In this document: piece after piece, positions 8,488 through 16,160 of the stretch
Layout: each line of letters begins with the position of its first letter
How positions within the stretch are numbered: position 1 is the first letter of the stretch
Origin: Actinokineospora globicatena
GTDB lineage: Bacteria; Actinomycetota; Actinomycetes; Mycobacteriales; Pseudonocardiaceae
Direction: 5' to 3'
Assembly: GCF_024171945.1 (NCBI RefSeq)
Contig: NZ_JAMTCR010000005.1
Location: forward strand, 372,001 to 436,000
DNA: 64,000 bases
Made by a program: the position numbers and the translations under genes
The notes under the pieces: generated by a model
The model's input: only the letters and a program-made list of their open reading frames with translations
Told to the model about the DNA's origin: nothing
Database searches by the model: none

Positions 8488-9534
8488 GTGATCACTGTGG
8501 ACGCGGTGCGGGCGGCGGCGGGCAACGTGGCGCGCCGGGTGTTGTTCGGCGGGCTCGCCGACCACCGGCCGGTGCCGCGGACCCTGCTGGACCACGGCCG
8601 CACGCGGTCGGTGTTCGCCTACCACCGCCCGGCGCACGTGCGGCGCGACGGCGACCCGGTGCTGCTCATCCCGCCGCTCGCCGTCCCCGATTCGTGCTTC
8701 GACCTGCGTCGAGGGTGCAGCGTCGTCGAGCACCTGGTCACCGCGGGCAGGCCCACCTACGGCGTCGAGTACGGCGAGATCGGGTTCGCCGACCGGGACC
8801 TGGGGCTGGAGCACTGGGTCGAGGAAGTCCTGCCCAGCGCGGTCCGGACGGCGCACGAGCACTCCGGCGGCAAGCCGGTGCACGTCGTCGGCTGGTGCCT
8901 CGGCGGCATCCTGGCCGTGCTCACCGCGGCAGGCGCCGGTGCGCTGCCGATCGCGTCGCTCACCGTGGTGGCCAGTCCGTTCGACTTCACCGCGATCCCG
9001 CTGCTGTGGCCGGTCCGGCCGCTCGACACGCTCACCGGTCGGACGGCGTTCCCCGCCCTCTACCGGGCTTTCGGCGGTGTCCCCGCCCCGCTGGTGCGCC
9101 GGGCGTTCCAGATCAGCGCACTGGACAAGCAGATCACCAAGCCGTTCGCCATCGCCGCCAACCTGGCCGACCGCGACTACCTGGCCCAGATCGAGGCCGT
9201 CGAGCGCTTCACCGCCACCATGGTCGCCTACCCCGGTCGCGCCGTGGCGCAGATCTACCACCAGTTCTTCCTGGCCAACGCCCTCGCCAGCGGCAGCATC
9301 ACCCTCGGCGGCGCGACCATCGACCTCACCGGGGTCACCCTTCCCACCCTGGTGATCGCGGGCCGCGAAGACGCCATCGCCCCGGCCCGCTCCGCGCGTG
9401 CCCTGGTCGACCTGCTCCCGAACGCCACGTTCAGCACCGCGCCCGGCGGCCACCTCGGTGTGCTCACCGGCCGCGCCGCCAGGGACAACACCTGGCCGTT
9501 GATCGACCGGTTCCACGCCGACGTCAGCGGGTGA
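8488..9534 (+). CDS. Alpha/beta hydrolase of the PHA-synthase (PhaC-like) type
   Basis: 348 aa. The nucleophile elbow is GWCLGG with Cys instead of Ser, as in polyhydroxyalkanoate synthases. The acid is in AGREDAIAP and the His in PGGHLGVLTG. It opens with the PhaC-like LIPPLAVPDSCFDL and YGVEYGEIGF blocks. The family transfers acyl groups from CoA thioesters, or acts as an acyltransferase/hydrolase on lipids. No phaA, phaB or phasin is nearby, so polymer synthesis is not supported. The start is GTG at 8488 with GGGGAGG eight bases upstream. It ends 11 bp inside the convergent MDR gene. Confidence 0.82.
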   Translation: MITVDAVRAAAGNVARRVLFGGLADHRPVPRTLLDHGRTRSVFAYHRPAHVRRDGDPVLLIPPLAVPDSCFDLRRGCSVVEHLVTAGRPTYGVEYGEIGFADRDLGLEHWVEEVLPSAVRTAHEHSGGKPVHVVGWCLGGILAVLTAAGAGALPIASLTVVASPFDFTAIPLLWPVRPLDTLTGRTAFPALYRAFGGVPAPLVRRAFQISALDKQITKPFAIAANLADRDYLAQIEAVERFTATMVAYPGRAVAQIYHQFFLANALASGSITLGGATIDLTGVTLPTLVIAGREDAIAPARSARALVDLLPNATFSTAPGGHLGVLTGRAARDNTWPLIDRFHADVSG

Positions 9535-10489
9535 AGACGATCTTCCCGGCGGTGTCGCCCGCCAGCATCCGCTCGAAGCCGGCGCGGGCGTCGGTCATCG
9601 GCAGCTCGGCGCCGATGCGGGGCCGGATGCCCGCCAGGTCGCAGAAGCGCAGCAGGTCGCCGAGCTCCTCGCGGGTGCCCATGGTCGAGCCGATGACCTG
9701 GAGCTGCAGGAAGAACAGGCGCTGCAGGTCGGCGCTCGGGTCGGGGCCGCTGGTGGAGCCGGACACCACGATGGCGCCGCCCGGCTTGAGCGCGCGCATG
9801 GAGTGCTGCCAGGTCGCCTTGCCGACGGTCTCGAAGACGGCGTCCACCCGCTCCGGGAGACGGGCACCGGACTCGAAGGTCTGGTGGGCACCGAGTTCCG
9901 CCGCCAGGGCCCGCTTCTCCTCGGTGCGGCCGGTGACCCACACCCGCATGCCCGCGGCGCGGCCCAGCTCGACCAGCGCCGTCGACACCCCGCCGGAAGC
10001 ACCCTGCACCAGCATCGTCTGGCCGGGGCGCAGGCCCGACTTCACGAACAGCATCCGGTAGGCGGTCAGCCAGGCCGTGCCCATGCAGGCGGCCTCGGCG
10101 AAGGTCAGGCTGGTCGGCTTGGGCAGCACGTTGCGGGCGGGCACGACCACCGTGTCGGCGAAGGTGCCCTGGTGCTTCTCGGTCAGCAGGGTCCGCTTGG
10201 GGTCGAGCGTCTCGTCGCCGCTCCACGCCGGGTCGCCGATGACCGAGTGCAGTACCACCTCGGTCCCGTCGGCCAGCACCCCGGCGCCGTCGCAGCCCAG
10301 CGTCATCGGGAACTGCTCGGCCTTGATGCCCACGCCGCGCAGGGTCCACAGGTCGTGCATGTTCAGGCTCGCGGCCCTGACCGACACCGCGACGAACCCG
10401 TCGGGCACCTCGGGCTCGGGGCGCTCGCCCACGGTGAGGGTGGCCAGCGGGTCCTCGGGGCTGGGCGCGGAGGCGTAGACGGCGAACAT
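9524..10489 (-). CDS. Zinc-independent MDR-family oxidoreductase (quinone reductase-like)
   Basis: 321 aa with the GroES-like N-terminus (VSVRAASLNMHDLWTLRG, then TLGCDGAGVLADG) and a Rossmann domain (LVQGASGGVSTALVELGRAAG, the NADPH motif). It ends with the typical ARAGFERMLAGDTAGKIV. The Cys ligands of the structural zinc of alcohol dehydrogenases are absent, so it belongs with the NADPH-dependent quinone/enone reductases. The substrate is unknown. The start is ATG at 10489. Confidence 0.88.
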   Translation of the reverse strand: MFAVYASAPSPEDPLATLTVGERPEPEVPDGFVAVSVRAASLNMHDLWTLRGVGIKAEQFPMTLGCDGAGVLADGTEVVLHSVIGDPAWSGDETLDPKRTLLTEKHQGTFADTVVVPARNVLPKPTSLTFAEAACMGTAWLTAYRMLFVKSGLRPGQTMLVQGASGGVSTALVELGRAAGMRVWVTGRTEEKRALAAELGAHQTFESGARLPERVDAVFETVGKATWQHSMRALKPGGAIVVSGSTSGPDPSADLQRLFFLQLQVIGSTMGTREELGDLLRFCDLAGIRPRIGAELPMTDARAGFERMLAGDTAGKIVFTR

Positions 10490-10544
10490 GGGTCGAACAT
10501 AGCCGTCCGCGCCCGCCGCGCGGGGTTAGGGCTACTCTCGGCTC

Positions 10545-10760
10545 GTGCTGCGAGGGCTCTCGGACTGGTGGAACGACGTGGAGCTGTGGCTGATCCAGCT
10601 GTCGTTCCCGCTGCAGTTCGCCCTGGTGATGGCGATCCTGCTGCCGCTGTGCGTGGTGCTGGCCTGGTTCATCGACCGGGTGGTCGACTACGCCTCCGCC
10701 CGGTTCGGGTCCTCGCGCGACGAGGCGCCCCTCGGCTCGCGCCAGGACCTCGATTCGTAG
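10545..10760 (+). CDS. Small single-pass membrane protein
   Basis: A 71-aa protein with one strong hydrophobic helix (about residues 20-48, ALVMAILLPLCVVLAWFI) and a charged tail. I recognise no family. TACTCT lies six bases before the GTG, so the message may be leaderless. It ends nine bases before the RNase gene and probably forms an operon with it and the barstar gene. Confidence 0.55.
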   Translation: MLRGLSDWWNDVELWLIQLSFPLQFALVMAILLPLCVVLAWFIDRVVDYASARFGSSRDEAPLGSRQDLDS

Positions 10761-10769
10761 GCTGCCCCG

Positions 10770-11150
10770 GTGGGTTCGCGCAGACGCATCACAGTGGCGC
10801 TGGTCGGTCTGGTCCTCCTGGTCCTGGCGGGCTGGCTGATCAAGGACGCCGGTCCGGCCGCGCCCGAGGGCCCCGCCGCGCTCTCCAGCCTCCCCGCCGA
10901 GGCGGCCGCCACCTGGCACCTGATCGAGCGGGGTGGCCCGTTCCCCTACCCTGCCCACGACGGCACGACCTTCGCCAACCGTGAGCGCAGGCTGCCCGAA
11001 CAAGCCCCCGACCACTACCGGGAGTACACCGTGCCTACCCCAGGCAGCCCTGACCGCGGCGCCCGCCGCCTCATCACCGGTACCGCCGGTGAGCTGTTCT
11101 ACACCGGCGACCACTACGCCACCTTCGTCGCCGTGGACACCACCCGATGA
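10770..11150 (+). CDS. RNase Sa/barnase-type guanyl-specific ribonuclease with N-terminal membrane anchor
   Basis: 126 aa. A hydrophobic N-terminus (residues 7-25) acts as signal or anchor. The rest matches microbial ribonucleases of the N1/T1-Sa type: GGPFPYPAHDGTTFANRE, YREYTVPTPGSPDRGARRLI and YTGDHYATF. By alignment to RNase Sa in memory, E85, R96, R100 and H115 correspond to the catalytic E54, R65, R69 and H85, so the enzyme should be active. It would cleave RNA after G. The stop overlaps the ATG of the barstar gene (ATGA), a classic toxin-inhibitor arrangement. Confidence 0.92.
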   Translation: MGSRRRITVALVGLVLLVLAGWLIKDAGPAAPEGPAALSSLPAEAAATWHLIERGGPFPYPAHDGTTFANRERRLPEQAPDHYREYTVPTPGSPDRGARRLITGTAGELFYTGDHYATFVAVDTTR

Positions 11151-11440
11151 CCGACTACGCGGTCGACGGCACCGGTGTCCGCAGCAAGCGCGCCATGTTC
11201 AACACCCTGGCGGGCGCACTGTCCTTCCCGGACTGGTTCGGCCACAACCTCGACGCGCTCTACGACTGCCTGACCGACCTGTCCTGGCTGCCCGAGGGCG
11301 AGATCAGGCTGGTGTGGACGGACTCGACGGTGCTCGCCGCCGCCGACCCGGCCGGGTACGCGGGCATCCGCGAGGTGCTCGACGACGCCGTCGAGGGGTT
11401 CGCCACCCCGGGCCGGTCGCTGGCGGTCGTGATCTCGTAG
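11147..11440 (+). CDS. Barstar-family ribonuclease inhibitor
   Basis: 97 aa. Key barstar features are present: the opening helix with MFNTLAGAL, then FGHNLDALYDCLTDLSWLP (acidic helix that plugs the RNase active site), then IRLVWTDSTVLAAADP and a final strand RSLAVVIS. It should stay in the cytoplasm and neutralise the ribonuclease encoded just upstream, with which it is translationally coupled by a 4-bp overlap. Confidence 0.92.
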   Translation: MTDYAVDGTGVRSKRAMFNTLAGALSFPDWFGHNLDALYDCLTDLSWLPEGEIRLVWTDSTVLAAADPAGYAGIREVLDDAVEGFATPGRSLAVVIS

Positions 11441-11444
11441 CGGG

Positions 11445-12212
11445 TCAGGGCACCCAGGTCGGCTTGCGCTTCTGGGCGAAGGCGGTGATGCCCTCCTGCC
11501 CCTCCTCGCTGGCGAAGAAGCCCGCCGACAGCGCCAGCATCTCGGCGAAGTCCGCGGTCATGTCGGCCGGGCGCTCGCGGCGCAGCATGGCCTTGGTGCC
11601 CGCGAGCGCCTTCGGGCCGCCGAGGGCGAGCATCGAGGTGTAGCGGGCGACCTCGTCGTCGAGGTCGGTGCTGGGCACCGCGGAGTTGAGCAGGCCGATC
11701 TGCACCGCGCGGGCGGCGTCGAACTGCTCGCCGGTGAGGAACAGTTCGTGCGCGGCGCGCGGCAGCAGCCGGGGCAACAGGGTGACCGAGATGATCGCCG
11801 GGACCACGCCGATGCGGACCTCGGTGAGCGCGAAGGTCGCGGTGGTGGCGGCGACGGCGATGTCCGCGGCGGCGACGATGCCGACCCCACCGGCCCGCGC
11901 GGGCCCGGCCAGCTTCGCCACGACCGGCTTCGGGCTGGTCCAGATCTGCTGCAGGATGGCCGGGAACTCCTGGACGCCCTGGGCGGCGGCCGAGGCGCCA
12001 CCGGCCTCCTTGAGGTCCATGCCCGCGCAGAACACCGGTCCTGTGTGGTCGAGGACGATGACCCGGACGGCGTCGTCCTCGGTCGCGGTGCTCAGGTGGG
12101 CACGCAGTTCCCGGCGCAGCTGCGCGGAGAGCGCGTTGCGGTTCTCCGGGGAGTCCAGTGTGATCCGTGCGATGCCCGCCTCGACCGCGTAGTGCACAAG
12201 CTCATCAGCCAT
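11445..12212 (-). CDS. Enoyl-CoA hydratase/isomerase (crotonase) family protein
   Basis: About 255 aa. The oxyanion-hole segments are FCAGMDLKEAGG and the helix AGPARAGGVGIVAAADIAVAA. The second catalytic Glu of hydratases is replaced around LTEVRIGVVPAIIS, which still carries a Glu. The protein is likely to act on acyl-CoA esters in beta-oxidation or a related path; the exact substrate is not readable. The start is ATG at 12212. A GTG at 12221 is also in frame. It ends convergently 4 bp after the barstar gene. Confidence 0.88.
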   Translation of the reverse strand: MADELVHYAVEAGIARITLDSPENRNALSAQLRRELRAHLSTATEDDAVRVIVLDHTGPVFCAGMDLKEAGGASAAAQGVQEFPAILQQIWTSPKPVVAKLAGPARAGGVGIVAAADIAVAATTATFALTEVRIGVVPAIISVTLLPRLLPRAAHELFLTGEQFDAARAVQIGLLNSAVPSTDLDDEVARYTSMLALGGPKALAGTKAMLRRERPADMTADFAEMLALSAGFFASEEGQEGITAFAQKRKPTWVP

Positions 12213-12231
12213 GCCGCTCACCCTAGTGGCG

Positions 12232-12696
12232 TTAGTGGTGGTGGTAGGAGTGCACGACGGCGTGACCCTTGCCCCTCCCGATGAGCCACTTGTTCACCGG
12301 AACGGTCAGCGCGAACGCCACCACCAGCGAGAACGCCAGTGCCAGCCAGAACAGCGCGCTGGCCAGGCCCGCGTCCATCGCGCCGGGCACGACGAGCATC
12401 ACGCCGTTGTCGACGATCTCCATCACCGTGATCGACACCGTGTCGGCCGCCAGCGCGATCCGCAGCGCCCTCGCGGCGGGGACGCCCGCGCGCAGCACCG
12501 GGCCGACGGTCAGCGAGTAGCCGAACACGAAGGCCAGCGCGATCGACAGCACGACTGTGGCCAGGTTCGACCAGCCGAGCGCGGTGCCGATCACCATGCC
12601 CAGCACCTCGCCGATCGCGCAGCCGGTCAGGCAGTGCAGCGTGGCGCTGATCGCCTGCTTCCAGGGGTTCACCGGGGTGTGTCCGTGGTGGTCCAT
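12232..12696 (-). CDS. DUF4396 family membrane protein with His-rich ends
   Basis: 154 aa with about four hydrophobic helices. The first is in HCLTGCAIGEVLGMVIGTALG, a DUF4396 hallmark. The N-terminus is MDHHGHTP and the C-terminus HSYHHH, so both ends could bind metal. The family is uncharacterised, but several members sit beside metal-handling genes (from memory). I choose ATG at 12696 because TATAGT lies seven bases upstream, giving a leaderless message. A CsoR-like inverted repeat overlaps that -10 box, which suggests control by copper or a persulfide/aldehyde sensor. Confidence 0.78.
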   Translation of the reverse strand: MDHHGHTPVNPWKQAISATLHCLTGCAIGEVLGMVIGTALGWSNLATVVLSIALAFVFGYSLTVGPVLRAGVPAARALRIALAADTVSITVMEIVDNGVMLVVPGAMDAGLASALFWLALAFSLVVAFALTVPVNKWLIGRGKGHAVVHSYHHH

Positions 12697-12703
12697 GCCG
12701 CCG

Positions 12704-12723
12704 ACTATACCCATGGGGGGTAT
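12704..12723 (-). promoter_or_regulatory. Leaderless promoter overlapped by a CsoR-like operator
   Basis: On the minus strand the arms ATACCC and GGGTAT flank CCCAT, the G-tract inverted repeat typical of CsoR/RcnR-family sites. The -10 hexamer TATAGT (12709-12704) shares its first bases with the repeat, so binding would block RNA polymerase. No csoR gene lies in the window. Confidence 0.55.
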
Positions 12724-12728
12724 GATGA

Positions 12729-12757
12729 CCGCAGGGCGCGGGAGGGGCGCCCTGCGG
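12729..12757 (-). terminator. Strong hairpin, probable terminator
   Basis: CCGCAGGGCGC and GCGCCCTGCGG form an 11-bp perfect stem with a six-base loop. It lies 28 bp past the stop of the secreted protein gene at 12786-13409 and insulates it from the DUF4396 promoter. It lacks a U-tract, as is usual in actinobacteria. Confidence 0.7.
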
Positions 12758-12785
12758 TCTCGGTCACATCACCGGCGTCGGCGCG

Positions 12786-13409
12786 TCAGGTGACGATCGT
12801 CGTCGTGATCGCCGGGTTCGGGCTGGGGTAGCACGCGGCGGGCACGTTCACGTCCACGAACAGGACGCGCACCACCCCGGTCGCGGTCAGTCCCGGGTCG
12901 CTGAAGCCCGTGCCGTACAGCGAGGTCTCGATGGTTCCCGGTGCGCCCGCGGTGAGGTTGAGCGTGATCGTCGGCAGTTCGAAGGTCGACCCGCCGTTGA
13001 CCGGTCCCGCCGCGGTGAGCGTCGCGACGCCCCCGGAGACCGAGAGGTTGGTGGCGCCGACCCCGGACCCACCGGAGAGCGAACTGGACACGTACGTCGA
13101 GTTCGCCGGGATCGGGACCTTGAACGTCAGGTTCTGCACCCGCTTGAGCGTGTAGGTCCCGACGGTCGCCGGGATGCTCGCGGCCTGCGGGTCGATCACC
13201 ACGCTCAGCGCGCCACCGGCGGCCACGCTCGCGGGAGCGCTCACGTCGAGCGGCTGGGTGAGGGTCGCCGGGTAGGTCGTGCCGAGCGCGGTGGCCTGGC
13301 AGGCGTAGTTGACGGTCACCGGGACGGCGGCCGCCGGTGGGGCCAACGCCACCAGTGGTAGAGCGACGAGAGCGGCGATGGACAGGGCGCGACGCGATGT
13401 CGGCTTCAT
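12786..13409 (-). CDS. Secreted protein of unknown function
   Basis: 207 aa. Residues 1-28 are a Sec signal peptide (MKPTSRRALSIAALVALPL then an Ala-rich c-region ending PAAA). The mature part starts VPVTVNYACQATALGTTYP and is Thr/Ser/Gly/Val-rich with many predicted beta strands. Two Cys (in YACQA and PAACYP) could form a disulfide tying the ends together. It resembles secreted beta-sandwich proteins common in filamentous actinobacteria, but I cannot name the family. An unusual 17-bp stem inverted repeat lies upstream. Confidence 0.75.
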   Translation of the reverse strand: MKPTSRRALSIAALVALPLVALAPPAAAVPVTVNYACQATALGTTYPATLTQPLDVSAPASVAAGGALSVVIDPQAASIPATVGTYTLKRVQNLTFKVPIPANSTYVSSSLSGGSGVGATNLSVSGGVATLTAAGPVNGGSTFELPTITLNLTAGAPGTIETSLYGTGFSDPGLTATGVVRVLFVDVNVPAACYPSPNPAITTTIVT

Positions 13410-13440
13410 CAGGCACCTCGGACTCTTGTGTCGGACTTCG

Positions 13441-13486
13441 GATTCGGCCGCGCGGCGTAATCATGGTTGCGCCGTGCGGCCGAATC
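13441..13486. repeat. Long inverted repeat (17-bp arms)
   Basis: Arms 13441-13457 and 13470-13486 begin GATTCGGCCGC and pair over 17 bp with one G-T pair. The loop is 12 bases (TAATCATGGTTG). It lies 32 bp upstream of the secreted-protein start and about 200 bp downstream of the sulfur operon, so it could be that operon's terminator or a 5' leader structure. The rest of the 279-bp gap contains only the palindrome CCCGCCCGGGCGGG at 13552-13565. Confidence 0.65.
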
Positions 13487-13688
13487 GGCAAATGCCCGTT
13501 CACGTAGTCGGCTGTAGGCACCTTGTGCACAGCGACTCTTCGGAGGCCCGACCCGCCCGGGCGGGCGACCCCCGACTCGACACATCGCCCCCGGCGCGCA
13601 CCCACAAGGCCCAGCGCCCGGTTCCGGTCAGCGACCGGGGCGGCCACACGAGTGGAGTTCGCGTTTCGGTAAGGCAGCGGGACAGCGG

Positions 13689-14420
13689 TCAGGCGGTGCG
13701 CACCGCGCTGGAGGTGACCTCGTCGTACCGGTCGAGCACGACGTCGGCGACGGACGCGCCCAGCGGCTCGGCCACCGCGGCGTCCCCAGCCAGCGACCGC
13801 ACGCGGTCCGGCAGCAGGCCCGGCGCCAAGAAGTACGACGCGACCGCGATCCGCCGCGCACCTCTAGCCCGCAACGAGGCGACAGCGGCGGCAACGTCAG
13901 GCGTGGCAGTAGAGGCAAACGCGGCTCTTACCCCGGACCACCCGTGGGTGTGTGCCCATCGCTCCGCGATGTCCGTGATCCGCGCGTTGGCGGGGGCATG
14001 CGACGAACCGGTGGCGGCGAGCACGACCCCCAGGTCCGGATCCCCAGGCGTGGCACCGACTTCGGCCAACCTACCGAGCAGGGCCGACTCCAGCTTCGGG
14101 TCCGGCCCCAACACATCACCGACCGTTGTGGACAGTCGAGGCAACCGAGACCGGGCCTCTTCAAGAAGTCCCGGTAGATCTACCCGCGCGTGAAAGGCCC
14201 GCCCGAGTAGAAGCGGCACAACAACAACCTGTCGGTGCCCCTCGGCATAGAGCCCGGAAAGCACCTCGAACACCGATGGCGTCGACAGGTCGAGGAAGGC
14301 CCCACGCACGTCCAACTCGGGCCGCAGGGCCCGGACGGCGTCGAGCAGGTCGCCCACGGCGGCCGCTGATCGGGGATCGCGGCTGCCGTGGGCAACACCG
14401 ACAAGGGGGATCGAGTGCAC
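13689..14420 (-). CDS. Sirohydrochlorin chelatase (CbiX/SirB-like)
   Basis: 243 aa in two repeats. The first carries VGVAHGSRDPRS (metal-binding His) and VVVPLLLGRAFHARVD with a second His. The C-terminal half keeps VLAATGSSHAPAN and the IAVASYFLAPGLLPDRV block. This is the two-domain CbiX/SirB pattern that inserts Fe2+ or Co2+ into sirohydrochlorin. Placed as the last gene of the sulfur operon, it most likely makes the sirohaem used by the sulfite reductase at 20429-22135. It starts 8 bp after the permease stop. Confidence 0.9.
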   Translation of the reverse strand: MHSIPLVGVAHGSRDPRSAAAVGDLLDAVRALRPELDVRGAFLDLSTPSVFEVLSGLYAEGHRQVVVVPLLLGRAFHARVDLPGLLEEARSRLPRLSTTVGDVLGPDPKLESALLGRLAEVGATPGDPDLGVVLAATGSSHAPANARITDIAERWAHTHGWSGVRAAFASTATPDVAAAVASLRARGARRIAVASYFLAPGLLPDRVRSLAGDAAVAEPLGASVADVVLDRYDEVTSSAVRTA

Positions 14421-14427
14421 GCCGCGC

Positions 14428-15351
14428 CTAGTTCTTCCGGAGCCCGCGGGCGTTGAGCGTGATCTTCTCCACCGGGGCGAACACCAGCAGTTCGATGCCC
14501 ACGCCCACGAACAGGATCAGGATGATGCCGGTGATCACCATCGGCATGTCGAACAGCGACATGCCGTTGTGCAGGAACTGGCCGAGGCCGTCACCGAGTT
14601 CCGGCGAGGACGCGATCAGCTCGGCCGCCATCAGCGACCGCCAGGAGAACGCCCAGCCCTGCTTCATGCCTGCCAGGTACCCGGGCAGCGCGGCGGGCAG
14701 CAGGATGTGCCGGGCGTTGGCGAACGTGCCCGCGCCCATCACCTTGCCCACCCTGGGCAGGATCGGCGGGATCTGGTCGATGCCCGCCACCAGCCCGTTG
14801 GCGATCGAGGGCACCGCGCCCAGCAGCACCACCATGTAGATCGTGGTGTCGGTCAAGCCGAACCAGATCACCGCGGCGGGCACCCAGGCGACCGACGGCA
14901 GGCTCTGCAGGCCCGACACCAGCGGTCCGATCGCCGCGCGGACCAGCTTGACCCTGGCCAGCAGCAGCCCGAGCGGGGTCGCGATGCCCAGCGCGATGAC
15001 GAACCCGATCACCGCCCGGTGCACCGACGTCCACAGGAACTCCCACACCTGGCCGGTCTCGACCAGGCCCCAGAAGACCTCGGCGATGGTCCCCGGCGAG
15101 GGCAGTTGGTGCTCGGGCAGCCACGCGGTCGCCCACACCGCCTGCCACACCGCGACGAACAGGATCGCCGCCCCGATCGGCGGCAGCACCGCCGCGCCGA
15201 TCCGGCGGGCCCGCGAGCGCTGCGGACCGGCGTTGGGCGCGTCGAGCGCGTCGAGACCGCCGATCGCGCCGTCGACCTCCTCGGCGGTGGCCTCGGTCGG
15301 CACGTGCTCGGTGCCCTTGTCGTCCTTCGTGTCCTGGTCAAGCCGCGGCAT
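14428..15351 (-). CDS. ABC transporter permease, SsuC/TauC-like
   Basis: 307 aa with a polar 45-residue N-terminus followed by about six membrane helices. The EAA-type loop reads MGAGTFANARHILLPAALPGYLAGMKQGWAFSWRSLMAAEL, characteristic of permeases for sulfonates, taurine and nitrate. It overlaps the ATPase gene by 14 bp and works with it and the lipoprotein at 16161-17243. The operon context makes a sulfur source the likely substrate. Confidence 0.9.
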   Translation of the reverse strand: MPRLDQDTKDDKGTEHVPTEATAEEVDGAIGGLDALDAPNAGPQRSRARRIGAAVLPPIGAAILFVAVWQAVWATAWLPEHQLPSPGTIAEVFWGLVETGQVWEFLWTSVHRAVIGFVIALGIATPLGLLLARVKLVRAAIGPLVSGLQSLPSVAWVPAAVIWFGLTDTTIYMVVLLGAVPSIANGLVAGIDQIPPILPRVGKVMGAGTFANARHILLPAALPGYLAGMKQGWAFSWRSLMAAELIASSPELGDGLGQFLHNGMSLFDMPMVITGIILILFVGVGIELLVFAPVEKITLNARGLRKN

Positions 15352-16126
15352 GGGTGCTGATCACCTCTCGCAGCTTCGCGCCGATGGTGTCCACGGCGAC
15401 CAGTTCGTCGGCGCCGGTGAGCCCGTTGACGTCCCACTCGTCCACGACCCGGCCCGGGCGCGAGGACAGCAGCACGACGCGCTGGCCGAGCCGCACCGCC
15501 TCGCGCACGTCGTGGGTCACGAACACCACCGCGGTCCCGGTCGCCCGCCACACGCGCAGCAACTCGGCCTGCAGCAGGTCGCGGGTGATCGCGTCGAGCG
15601 CGGAGAACGGCTCGTCCATCAGCATCAGCGCGTGCTTGCCGTCCGCCGAGCCCTGGATCGCCGAGGCCAGCGAGCGGGCCAGCGCCACCCGCTGGCGCAT
15701 GCCGCCGGAGAGCTCGTGCGGGCGCTTGCGGCCCGTGCCCTCCAACCGCACCAGGCTCAGCAGCTCGGTGACCCGGGCGGCGCGCTCGGCGCGCCCCACC
15801 CCGGCCAGCCGCAGCGGCAGCTCGATGTTGCGGTTCACGGTGAGCCAGGGCATCAGCGCGTGCTCCTGGAACATCACCGCGGGGCGCGAGGTGGTGAGCG
15901 TGATCCGACCGGACGTGGGCTGCTCCAGTCCCGCGATCAGGTTGAGCAGCGTGGTCTTGCCGCACCCCGAGGCACCGACCAGGCAGACGAACTCACCTGG
16001 TCGGACCGCGAGGTCGATGCCGTCCAGCGCGGTGACCGCCTGCCGCCCGGCGCCGAAGACCTTGTGCAGGCCCTCCAACCGGACGGCGTGCTCGGTCCCC
16101 ACCGCGTTCTCCAGTGCCACTGCCAT
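15338..16126 (-). CDS. ABC transporter ATP-binding protein, SsuB/TauB-like
   Basis: 262 aa with Walker A (GASGCGKTTLLN), Q-loop (MFQEHALMPWLTV), ABC signature (LSGGMRQRVALARSLA), Walker B (LMLMDEPFSALD) and H-loop (FVTHDVREAV). This is the importer ATPase type for sulfonate, taurine or nitrate. It lies between the substrate-binding lipoprotein and permease genes in the sulfur operon. The start ATG at 16126 is close to the end of the preceding gene. Confidence 0.93.
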   Translation of the reverse strand: MAVALENAVGTEHAVRLEGLHKVFGAGRQAVTALDGIDLAVRPGEFVCLVGASGCGKTTLLNLIAGLEQPTSGRITLTTSRPAVMFQEHALMPWLTVNRNIELPLRLAGVGRAERAARVTELLSLVRLEGTGRKRPHELSGGMRQRVALARSLASAIQGSADGKHALMLMDEPFSALDAITRDLLQAELLRVWRATGTAVVFVTHDVREAVRLGQRVVLLSSRPGRVVDEWDVNGLTGADELVAVDTIGAKLREVISTHAAA

Positions 16127-16160
16127 CTCGCGCCCCTCTCTCCTCGCGCCCCGCGTCCTA

